Below are positions 1 to 7,867 of a DNA stretch of 48,331 nt, one piece after another (within the stretch, counting starts at the first letter, position 1; each line of letters begins with the position of its first letter). The position numbers and the translations under genes were made by a program. The notes beneath the pieces were generated by a model. It was not told where the DNA came from. It saw only the letters and a program-made list of their open reading frames with translations, and made no database searches. The stretch spans positions 1 through 48,331 of the forward strand of contig JAIEMP010000016.1 of NCBI GenBank assembly GCA_019752045.1, read 5' to 3'. The stretch comes from Chitinophagaceae bacterium (GTDB lineage: Bacteria; Bacteroidota; Bacteroidia; Chitinophagales; Chitinophagaceae).

Positions 1-297
1 TTGAATAACGATGCCGCTTACACGAAACTTTACCGCCTGATTTTTTGAAGGAAGGAGAGTTTTTTCACAGTCTGACGTTCGAGTATTTGCGAAGGCGGGG
101 AATTCATTGATTGTCCAGCCTGGTACAAATGCCCAATTGAAAATATAGAGTTGAAGTTAAGAACTAAAGCTGAACATTGGAGGTCGAGCCCAAACCGCTG
201 CTGATAGTAGCACATAGCTGATGTTTCATTGTCCAGCCCTGCTTTTGCAAATACTTTTGTTGTGTGCAGCCTTTCTCGGCAAGTCAAATGAGCAATG
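1..297. repeat. Non-coding repeat-like flank of the accessory block
   Basis: I see no convincing gene here. On the minus strand, downstream of the serine hydrolase stop, the sequence has GCACACAAC followed by direct and inverted fragments such as GTATTTGCAAAAGCAGG and CAGCAGCGGTTTGGGCTC. This texture resembles the recombination-site-like spacers at 1985-2114 and 2970-3136. The short open frames on both strands have no recognisable protein character. The stretch is probably the 3' spacer of a cassette-like unit; this is inference. Confidence 0.4.
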
Positions 298-1920
298 CTA
301 TTTAGTCAATACTTTCTCAAAATACAAATTACGAACTCTTCCTGCACTTAGAAAAAATCCTTCAATTTTATCTTTTTTATTACGTTTGAATCGTATAATA
401 GAAGTGCCTGTAACTGTGAATATATCTTTTAACAACGGCTCTAATTTTATGTCGTCATACCTTGGTCGTTTTATTAGCAAAATGCTGTCTTTTATAAACA
501 CACTATATTTTGTTTCTAATTCTGAACTGTAAAAATTTCCTTGATATTCTTCAAGTTTTTCAGATGACAATGCAATTTTATTTACTTTTTTATAAGTGTT
601 GCGTCCAGCACCCTCAGTAAATACTTCCATTTGTGCATTTAATGAATCTCCAGTAAACGATAGTGTTGATGAGGAGTTGGGCACTTTGAAAGTAGCATTG
701 TCAGTAGCAGTAAATTCAGTCGTACCTGAACTTAATTTTTCATTTTTATAATTCAATTTTAATAAAGATTGTGTACCCATTTCAAAATAATCTCCTGCCC
801 AACCTTTCACTATACCGTTATCTGTTTTAAAAGCTGGTTGCTGAATACTTTTATCTTTTAAAAACAAATCAGCGACTTTATAGGAAAGTGAACTGGGATT
901 TATGCTTGCAAGGTTTGCCAATATCACGACTGAAAAATGTTCATCTGGAAATCTAATAATATTACTCCTATAACCAGCATCAGCACCTCCATGTCCCACT
1001 GTTTTATATCCTTTGTAATTACTTACAATAAGTCCTGATGCATAGGTCTGTGGTGTTTTGTTGTTTAGTTCACAGGTTGCTTGCATCAAATTAATAAATG
1101 CATCTCCACCGACTTTTTTAGTATAAAAATTTTCATCCCATTTAGCTAAGTCTTCAACAGTAGTGAATAGACTGGTAGCTCCGTAATTGTCGAAAACTGG
1201 AATACTTATTTTCCATATTCCCTTATCGTCTTTACTGTATGCAGAAGTTCGATTGGGTGTTATTTCGGCATGGTCGCTATGAAAATGTGTATTTGCCATT
1301 CCAAGAGGTTTGAAAAAAACCGAGTCAGCATAATCTCTGAGTGAAACACCTGTAATTCTTTTCACAGCAATAGCTGCCAGTGTAAAACCAGTATTACAAT
1401 ACAGGTATTCATCTCCCGGTAGAAAATTCAATGATTTTTGTCTTGATAACATTTCAAGAATATCTTTTTCAGTAATTAAATCGTCTGCACGCCAACCTGC
1501 GAACCTTTGCAAAGCCCATTGGTCTCTGATGCCACTTGTATGATGTATAAGGTTGTTGAAAGTAATTGTATGACCAAAGTCGGGAACTTCGGGGATATAT
1601 TTTCTTATATCGTCATTCAAAGACAGCTTTCCTTCAAGTGATAAACGAATGATAGCCGCCGCAGTAAATTGTTTAGAAATGGAAGCAATATGAAATATTG
1701 AAGTTGGAGTGATGGCAATGTTATATTCCATATTGGACATTCCATACCCTCTTTTGTAAATAATTTTACCGTCTTTTAATATTGCTAAAGCACAACCAGG
1801 CGAATTAGTTTTGTCATATTCTGCAAAGATGGCGTCCACTTTTTTTGAGAGTGAATCGGGAATTTGTCCGTATGTGAATGTGAAAAGGCTAACAAACAGA
1901 AAGGTGAAAATTAGTCGCAT
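298..1920 (-). CDS. Secreted serine hydrolase, beta-lactamase (class C / PBP-like) fold
   Basis: A 540-residue beta-lactamase-family serine hydrolase (Pfam Beta-lactamase type; AmpC, D-aminopeptidase and EstB relatives). The catalytic motifs are visible: SxxK at Ser80-Ile-Ser-Lys83, YxN at Tyr174-Cys-Asn176, and HxG at His310-Gly-Gly. I chose the ATG at 1920 because it begins a clean signal peptide (MRLIFTFLFVSLFTFTYGQ). The frame stays open upstream to 2148, but that extension reads through a GC-rich inverted repeat and is not protein-like. The C-terminal part of about 170 residues is the beta-rich extension common in Bacteroidota homologues. The substrate cannot be told from sequence: peptidase, esterase and beta-lactamase activities all occur in this family. 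It lies 227 nt downstream of the alpha/beta hydrolase on the same strand in an apparently acquired block. Confidence 0.85.
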   Translation of the reverse strand: MRLIFTFLFVSLFTFTYGQIPDSLSKKVDAIFAEYDKTNSPGCALAILKDGKIIYKRGYGMSNMEYNIAITPTSIFHIASISKQFTAAAIIRLSLEGKLSLNDDIRKYIPEVPDFGHTITFNNLIHHTSGIRDQWALQRFAGWRADDLITEKDILEMLSRQKSLNFLPGDEYLYCNTGFTLAAIAVKRITGVSLRDYADSVFFKPLGMANTHFHSDHAEITPNRTSAYSKDDKGIWKISIPVFDNYGATSLFTTVEDLAKWDENFYTKKVGGDAFINLMQATCELNNKTPQTYASGLIVSNYKGYKTVGHGGADAGYRSNIIRFPDEHFSVVILANLASINPSSLSYKVADLFLKDKSIQQPAFKTDNGIVKGWAGDYFEMGTQSLLKLNYKNEKLSSGTTEFTATDNATFKVPNSSSTLSFTGDSLNAQMEVFTEGAGRNTYKKVNKIALSSEKLEEYQGNFYSSELETKYSVFIKDSILLIKRPRYDDIKLEPLLKDIFTVTGTSIIRFKRNKKDKIEGFFLSAGRVRNLYFEKVLTK

Positions 1921-1984
1921 AATATTTAGTCTTTTTTTAGTAAAATAAAATTTAAAATAGTTTAGGGTCTCACAAGGTTGCACA

Positions 1985-2114
1985 CAACGTTTTCGGGCTT
2001 TGCGTTCGGGCGGGTTTAGAAGCACTTCACTTTCAATATGCACTGAACCTGAATAGAAGCACAAAGTTCCAAGTTTGCACGTCACCCCGCCTGACGCAAA
2101 ACCCGTGTTAGCGG
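1985..2114. repeat. attC-like imperfect inverted repeat
   Basis: Two arms of about 20 bases, CGGGCTTTGCGTTCGGGCGG (about 1994-2013) and CCCCGCCTGACGCAAAACCC (about 2084-2103), are near reverse complements. They are separated by about 70 bases, and the outer ends read AACG and GTGTTAGCGG. An imperfect long hairpin with GTTAG/AACG-like ends between two genes is reminiscent of an integron attC site, but the 7-base core does not fit the consensus exactly and no integrase is in the window. It may be a dispersed Bacteroidota repeat instead. Confidence 0.5.
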
Positions 2115-2147
2115 CTGGTATTCCATTTCGTGTCGTTGGGTTTGTCA

Positions 2148-2969
2148 TTATAGGTTTAATAAAATGTCTGCAAGTTGTTTGGGTTGAGAAAGGAATGGCG
2201 AGTGTCCTGCTTTGAGTTCAAATGTTTTGTCAACAGGAATTCGCTCTACCATTTTCTTTTGAAGTCCGTATGTGATTGTATTGTCAAGTGTTGTGTGAAT
2301 GTAAACCTTCTTCACTTTGCCATATCTGTCGGCTGTAAGTTTTAATGGTGTCCCAACAGGTGCATTAGGCTCTTTTGTCAGGAGTGAACTACTCAAATAA
2401 ATATCCTCTTCTGAACAGTCGTTGTAAAATGCGTCTTTGTAAACTTCTTTTTTAGGAATGTGCCAACCGTCCTGCTCGTTAAATATCAGATTAGATACCA
2501 TAAGTGATGTCGAGTCGGTCAATGCTGTTGCCACCATAGGTTCTCCGTTTGGAATGAGAAAGGCACATAGGTAAACCAATTTGTCCACCTTGTCGGGCAT
2601 ACGTTCGGCAACAGATGAAATTACAATTCCTGCACGGCTGTGTCCGATAAGCACAACAGGGTCGTTGTATTTTTCCAACACTTTGCAAACAGCGTCAACA
2701 TAGCTGTCAAGCGTTACTGCACTGATTGGAGTTGTGTCTTGTCCATGTGCAGGCAAGTCAATGGCTTCTGAAGTGTTGCCGTTTTTGTCAAGTAGCGGTT
2801 GCATTTTATACCAGCACCACGATGCGTGAAACGAACCTGGAATGAATACAAAGTGCTTAGGTTTTGAATTATTGTCCATATTATTTGATTGTTGTTGATT
2901 ACTATCACTTTGCTTACAAGCGAATAGTGTCGCTGTTAGTATTGAGATAATTAAAATTGTCTTTTTCAT
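2148..2969 (-). CDS. Lipoprotein alpha/beta-fold hydrolase (esterase-like)
   Basis: A 273-residue alpha/beta hydrolase related to the plant methyl-esterase / EstC-like group. The N-terminus is a lipoprotein signal with lipobox LFAC (Cys18), so the enzyme is probably anchored in the periplasm or outer membrane. The nucleophile elbow is GHSRAG with Ser111; an oxyanion-hole HFVFIPGSFH segment lies near residues 39-48; the catalytic His is His256 in AGHSPFLSQP. The acid residue is probably in the segment before it. The substrate is unknown. It is the upstream gene of the accessory block, and both sides carry attC-like or repeat-like spacers. The fold is secure; any specific ester substrate would be a guess. 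Confidence 0.85.
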   Translation of the reverse strand: MKKTILIISILTATLFACKQSDSNQQQSNNMDNNSKPKHFVFIPGSFHASWCWYKMQPLLDKNGNTSEAIDLPAHGQDTTPISAVTLDSYVDAVCKVLEKYNDPVVLIGHSRAGIVISSVAERMPDKVDKLVYLCAFLIPNGEPMVATALTDSTSLMVSNLIFNEQDGWHIPKKEVYKDAFYNDCSEEDIYLSSSLLTKEPNAPVGTPLKLTADRYGKVKKVYIHTTLDNTITYGLQKKMVERIPVDKTFELKAGHSPFLSQPKQLADILLNL

Positions 2970-3136
2970 AATCTATTGTCGTTATGTTGATGGTTGTCTA
3001 TACTTGCCGCTAACACTCTAATTTATGATATACTATGATACTAATCAAAAAAGAGAGCATCTGAAAATCAATAATTTAGTATTATACTTTTTGTATTGTT
3101 GTTAGCACAATCCAATCTCCTTTATAAAAACAAAAC
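2970..3136. repeat. Spacer with GTTAGC / GCTAAC inverted ends
   Basis: On the minus strand GTGCTAACAACAATAC (about 3090-3105) and GTGTTAGCGGCAAG (about 3006-3020) form opposed GCTAAC/GTTAGC ends about 90 bases apart, with AT-rich DNA between them. The same GTGTTAGCGGC string occurs at the end of the 1985-2114 repeat, so the two spacers share a motif. They may delimit a cassette-like unit holding the alpha/beta hydrolase. Confidence 0.4.
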
Positions 3137-6100
3137 TTAGCTGAACAGATATTCTACATCTTCACGTGAAAGTGTTTTTACAAATCCATTATCATCTGCA
3201 ATCAGATCTCTGGCTAGTGAACGCTTGCGCTCCTGTAACTGAAGGATCTTGTCTTCAATAGTATCCTTACAAATCATTCGATAGGCAAAGATGTTATTGG
3301 TTTGCCCGATACGGTGTGTACGATCAATGGCCTGTTGTTCAACAGCAGGGTTCCACCACGGATCTACAATGTATACATAATCGGCTGCGGTTAAGTTTAA
3401 ACCCACACCACCGGCTTTTAATGAAATAAGAAACACACGGGTTTCTTCATTATTCTGAAAATCCTGCACCGCTTTTTCACGGTCGGCAGCCGAAGTGCTT
3501 CCATCAAAATATACATAAGGAATATTCTGCTGCTCCAGTTTTTCACGGATTAATGCAAGCATGCCGAGAAACTGAGAGAACACCAACGCTTTATGATTGC
3601 CCATGTTTTCTTCCAGCTCACGGGCTATCTCATCTAACTTAATAGAATGATTGGGAAGTTTTTCTGTTTCGTTTAAAATAGAAGGTGAATCACAGATCTG
3701 CCGAAGCTTCATCAATCCCTGTAAGATGGTGAGCTGTGATTGACCAATACCCACCTCTTCAATGGTGCCCAGAATTTTTGAACGGTACTCGTTGCGGTAA
3801 GCATCATAAATTTTCCGTTGCTCATCTTCCATTTCGCAATAAAGTATGGTTTCTGTTTTTTCGGGAAGATCTTTTGCTACCTGTTCTTTTGTGCGGCGAA
3901 GAATAAAAGGAAACAATAATTTACGCAAATGATCTTTCTGTTCTTTTTCACCAAACTTATCAATAGGTGTTGCAAAATCGTTTCTGAAATGTTCTACACT
4001 TCCCAACATACCGGGGTTGAGAAAATTCATTTGTGCATAGATGTCGAATGTATTGTTCTGCAAAGGCGTACCACTCATACACAAACGATGTTTGCTTTTG
4101 AGCAGGCAAGATGCTTTGGCTACTTTACTGTTGGGGTTTTTAATGGCCTGACTTTCATCCAGCACCACACAATCAAACGCCTGTTCACTCAGCAGTTTAA
4201 TATCACTGCGCAAAGTGCCATAAGTGGTGATAATAATATTGTATTGCTCAAACATCTGTTTATCTCTGGTACGCTGTGCACCATGATGTATATGATAGGT
4301 TAAAGAGGGCGCAAATTTTTTAATTTCATTTTCCCAGTTAAACATCAGTGTAGTGGGGCATGCAACAAGTGCTTTCAACGATCCGTTTTTTTCCTGCAGG
4401 TGATGTAAGAATGCAAGCGCCTGAATGGTTTTACCCAAACCCATATCATCTGCAAGAATACCGCCCCAACCCACTTCGCTCAAAAAATTGAGCCAATGAA
4501 AACCGCTTTCCTGGTAAGGACGCAGGATGGGCATTAAATGTTTTGGCGGATCAACCTGTTTAATGTGTTTGAACTCACGAAGGCGTTCATATTTTTCTTC
4601 CAGCTCAATCATGAGCTCGGCTTCATCACGGGTTTCGTACAGCTCATCAATAACGCTGATATGATATTTTGATAAACGGAGTTTGTCCTGTTTGTTTTCT
4701 CCCACACGAAAGAGCATGGAGTAACGCTTGATCCATTCTTCGGGCAACACACCAAGGGTTCCATCTGCAAGATGTACCAGTGTTTGTTTATTGGCCAATG
4801 CTTTTTTTACTTCGGCAATGCTTACCTGTTGATCACCAAACACCACATTCACCTTTGCATCAAACCAATCTACACCATTGCTGATATATATTTGTGTTTT
4901 TGGTTTAGAAGTATTGAAGCGGAAGTTTTTTAACACATCCCATCCTTCAACAGGCACTTTCATTTCCTTCATGGCATCTACAAACAAAAAGAACCAGTTG
5001 TTTTTTAATACTTCGGTTCCTTTTAATGCAAGCTGTGCACTTCCATCGGGTTTTACAAACTGCGAATGCAGTTTTTCAACCTTATCAATGAATTCGTTTT
5101 CTTTTTCCCGATTGCGGTTAACAATAATTAATCCGTCTTCACCGGGTAAAATAATTTCGTCTTTATCTGTTGTTCTTACTTTATATCCTTTATAACTGAA
5201 GGTGGGGATCATTACCAGATAATCGCCACGTTCCTGCAGTTGCAGTGTAACCTCCGGCTCACCCGACTTTACTTCTTTGATCAATGCTTCATCAAACTCT
5301 ACATGATATTCTCTTGCAATCTTTAGTGCTTCTTTTTCAAGAAATACAGAAAGCTCCTGATTACTGATGAGCTTGTTTTTACTCCCGGCAAAATCAATCA
5401 CATGTTGTGCATCTTCCTGTTTTTCCCATGTTCTTGCTTCGCCATTTATTAAAAAGATGAGCGGACTGTTCCAGTCGTTATCATGTATATCAACCGGGGC
5501 GCTGTTGATTTTTACTTTACAACTCCACTCCCATTTATTTTTTTGTTGCTTTAATTCAAAAAACGGTTTCAAAAAAGTGGCGGATGTGGAAACAGGCAAC
5601 AGATGTTTTGTTTTAAACTCTTTTCCTTTTGGTAAGTGTAAAAACGGAGCACTCGTTTCAGAAAATAATTTTTGAAGTCGTGGCAACAGATACTCCAGCA
5701 TCAGTGTTTTAGTGTCTTCCGGTAAATCATCTTCTTCATGATGAATGATGTTTTCCCAGATACCGGAGAAGGGAGAGTTTCTGTTTACAAATTTGCTGAT
5801 CTCTGCCGGTTGCAGCCTGCGCAGCAATTGCAGCAATTGTTTATCTGTTTCTGAAAGATCATCTGTTTCAATAAACTTACTTACATCCAGTTTTTCAACG
5901 GTACCAATAAACTCAGCACCATCTTCAGAGGTTTCGCCTTTTACAACATCAATACTGAAATAAGGAAACTGTTTGCTGTTATTATTAAAAACAATTCCCA
6001 ATCGGGTTTCCTGTTTCTGTTCCTCTGCAACTTCTGTTTCTGTTTCGGTTACTGTAACGGCGGCAACAGGCTCCGGTTTTTTTAGTGCAGACGGCTCTAC

Positions 6101-6928
6101 TCTTTTTACACCCGGATCAAGCACACGTAAAAAAGGCTTGCCGTCTTTATAAATAAACTCAAACTTCTCCTTCCAGTTGTCTGTTAATGAGTAACCGTAT
6201 ATAGCAAGTAACTTTCCTTTCTCTTTTTCCATGTTGCGGATACTGTCGAAATACATGGGGCCATGTGAGTTGAGCAGTTGAATAAATACAATGGCTTTGT
6301 GTTCGCAAATAGCATGTGCATTTTCTGCACAGGTGCAGGAGGTATCAAAATTACGTTCATCGTTTTTTTGAATGGTTACCGGCCAGCTCTCGCCGTTCAT
6401 TTGTACTTCGGCTTTTACACACTCATCTTTAGCTGAAAGCACCGATGCTTTATTGCTGCGTAAAAAAATTTCTGCGTCACTTAATGCAGCTGCTGCAGTT
6501 AATGAGCGGATGGTTTTCAGTTCAATGTTTTTCATCTTCACCACTGTGTGGCGCTGATCGTACCGCAGATCACGGATGCCGAGAATATTTTTATCAATTA
6601 AATCCTGCAGCTGAAACAAAGATGCCACTTCGTGCCGGCAAATATCGCCCAGATTATACGGACAGCTGCAACGCACATTCATGGCGTTTGCATCCTTGTA
6701 CTTTTGAATATATACTTTGTAAAAAGTAGAATAAGAATCGTCTCTTACACGAAATACTACAGAGCCCATCAACTCATCGTGCTCCACCATTTCGGCAAAA
6801 CCAATGGCGTGTATTTTTTTTCCTCTGCGGACAACTTCTTCGGTTCCATGATTGTAAGCAAACTTCAGCAAATGTGGTAACGCCATTCTGGATAATAGTT
6901 TATTAAGGGGCCGTTGTGTAAAGGCCAA
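3137..6928 (-). CDS. SNF2-family DEAD-like helicase with SWIM zinc fingers
   Basis: A 1263-residue Swi2/Snf2 ATPase. The N-terminal third carries a SWIM zinc finger (Cys87-x-Cys89 ... Cys97-x-His99) and a second SWIM-like CTC...CEH cluster at about residues 195-210. The C-terminal 470 residues are the double RecA motor: Walker A in ADDMGLGKTIQ, Walker B box DESQ, motif III-like SGTPLQNN, and motifs V/VI in GGVGLNLTAADY and QAIDRTHRIGQ. Bacterial members translocate on double-stranded DNA, and some remodel RNA polymerase or act in repair; the exact role here is unknown. The long middle region has no motif I recognise. It appears to be a single-gene unit; the start follows the first Met before a basic amphipathic N-terminus. 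Confidence 0.92.
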   Translation of the reverse strand: MAFTQRPLNKLLSRMALPHLLKFAYNHGTEEVVRRGKKIHAIGFAEMVEHDELMGSVVFRVRDDSYSTFYKVYIQKYKDANAMNVRCSCPYNLGDICRHEVASLFQLQDLIDKNILGIRDLRYDQRHTVVKMKNIELKTIRSLTAAAALSDAEIFLRSNKASVLSAKDECVKAEVQMNGESWPVTIQKNDERNFDTSCTCAENAHAICEHKAIVFIQLLNSHGPMYFDSIRNMEKEKGKLLAIYGYSLTDNWKEKFEFIYKDGKPFLRVLDPGVKRVEPSALKKPEPVAAVTVTETETEVAEEQKQETRLGIVFNNNSKQFPYFSIDVVKGETSEDGAEFIGTVEKLDVSKFIETDDLSETDKQLLQLLRRLQPAEISKFVNRNSPFSGIWENIIHHEEDDLPEDTKTLMLEYLLPRLQKLFSETSAPFLHLPKGKEFKTKHLLPVSTSATFLKPFFELKQQKNKWEWSCKVKINSAPVDIHDNDWNSPLIFLINGEARTWEKQEDAQHVIDFAGSKNKLISNQELSVFLEKEALKIAREYHVEFDEALIKEVKSGEPEVTLQLQERGDYLVMIPTFSYKGYKVRTTDKDEIILPGEDGLIIVNRNREKENEFIDKVEKLHSQFVKPDGSAQLALKGTEVLKNNWFFLFVDAMKEMKVPVEGWDVLKNFRFNTSKPKTQIYISNGVDWFDAKVNVVFGDQQVSIAEVKKALANKQTLVHLADGTLGVLPEEWIKRYSMLFRVGENKQDKLRLSKYHISVIDELYETRDEAELMIELEEKYERLREFKHIKQVDPPKHLMPILRPYQESGFHWLNFLSEVGWGGILADDMGLGKTIQALAFLHHLQEKNGSLKALVACPTTLMFNWENEIKKFAPSLTYHIHHGAQRTRDKQMFEQYNIIITTYGTLRSDIKLLSEQAFDCVVLDESQAIKNPNSKVAKASCLLKSKHRLCMSGTPLQNNTFDIYAQMNFLNPGMLGSVEHFRNDFATPIDKFGEKEQKDHLRKLLFPFILRRTKEQVAKDLPEKTETILYCEMEDEQRKIYDAYRNEYRSKILGTIEEVGIGQSQLTILQGLMKLRQICDSPSILNETEKLPNHSIKLDEIARELEENMGNHKALVFSQFLGMLALIREKLEQQNIPYVYFDGSTSAADREKAVQDFQNNEETRVFLISLKAGGVGLNLTAADYVYIVDPWWNPAVEQQAIDRTHRIGQTNNIFAYRMICKDTIEDKILQLQERKRSLARDLIADDNGFVKTLSREDVEYLFS

Positions 6929-7048
6929 TCTGCAAAAGTAAAAGGTTTCTGCTCACATTTCCTGTGAAAAAGAGAAAGAAATAAAAACACACAATGAAGG
7001 AACAGAATGTAAAAAAACCGAAGTATCTTAGTTGCCTTTTTTTAAAAC

Positions 7049-7777
7049 TTACGCTTTCAACAACATCCCTTCTTTGTACAACGGCAGCACATTAGCTACA
7101 TCGGCAGTTAAACAAAAGCGGATATCATCTATCAATCCAAAGCGCTCAACCAAACGGTGATAATGTGTAAGCTGCGGTGCATAATCGTGTATGTTGTCTT
7201 TTACACGCAGGTACTGTTGCTCTGCCATATGTGAACTGTCGCAGTGAATGGTAAAATGTTCTTTCACCCTGTCAATCACTGCGCCTGCAAACCAGGTATC
7301 TTCTAAATTGAAACGGTCTTTCCAACCTGCACATCCCAACACCACATTCCTGTTTTCTTTGATCAGAAAATCACACACTGCACTGAGGTTGGGAAAAGAT
7401 CCGGTAACAATGGTATGCGCATCCCGATCAAGCGCCATTTGTAAGAGTCTTGTTCCGTTGGTGGTGGTGAGCACAAGTGTTCTGTTGCTGATAAAGTCAG
7501 GACTGTATTCTAATGGTGAGTTACCATGCGATAAACCATCTGCCAGCTTTCCATCCCGTTCACCTGCGGCAATACCATCTACATTTTTACTGAGTGCAAT
7601 GGCCTTTGCCACTTCATCAACCGGAATAACACAACGTGCACCATTGTACAATGCAGATGCAATGGTTGATGTTGCACGAAACACATCAATAATTACAACA
7701 ACCGCATTATTGAGATCGTATAAATGAAGAAGGGCAGGCGATAAACAGGTAAACAGCGTAGGTTTTGAATGCATCAT
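7049..7777 (-). CDS. comB: 2-phosphosulfolactate phosphatase family protein
   Basis: A ComB-type phosphatase of about 242 residues, which hydrolyses 2-phospho-3-sulfolactate to sulfolactate in the coenzyme M / sulfolactate pathway. Recognisable family segments are VVIIDVFRATSTIA, GERDGKLADGLSHGNSP and the TTTNGTRLL stretch. Two adjacent ATGs (7777 and 7774) fit the family start; an upstream ATG at 7807 would add ten unsupported residues. No other coenzyme M or sulfolactate gene lies nearby, so its role in this organism is open. Sulfolactate- or sulfonolipid-related metabolism is a possibility, not something the sequence shows. Confidence 0.85.
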   Translation of the reverse strand: MMHSKPTLFTCLSPALLHLYDLNNAVVVIIDVFRATSTIASALYNGARCVIPVDEVAKAIALSKNVDGIAAGERDGKLADGLSHGNSPLEYSPDFISNRTLVLTTTNGTRLLQMALDRDAHTIVTGSFPNLSAVCDFLIKENRNVVLGCAGWKDRFNLEDTWFAGAVIDRVKEHFTIHCDSSHMAEQQYLRVKDNIHDYAPQLTHYHRLVERFGLIDDIRFCLTADVANVLPLYKEGMLLKA

Positions 7778-7819
7778 AAAACGGTAAAAATAATAAACTG
7801 TATGCAATGTTGCTGAAAC

Positions 7820-7856
7820 AAAAAAGCCTCCACATTATGGGAGGCGTTTTTTTGAA
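7820..7856 (-). terminator. Rho-independent terminator of the metalloprotease gene
   Basis: The stem GCCTCC (7826-7831) / GGAGGC (7840-7845) has an 8-base loop and is flanked by A-runs and T-runs on both sides, so it can work in either direction. It starts 12 nt after the stop codon of the minus-strand metalloprotease and separates it from comB. Confidence 0.8.
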
Positions 7857-7867
7857 AACAAATTTTA

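Noticed and set aside
221..532. Plus-strand open frame of 103 codons
   Set aside because: It is antisense to the 3' end of the serine hydrolase and its product has no protein-like pattern.
1921..2148. N-terminal extension of the serine hydrolase to the ATG at 2148
   Set aside because: The extra 76 residues are translated from a GC-rich inverted repeat, and the ATG at 1920 begins a perfect signal peptide.
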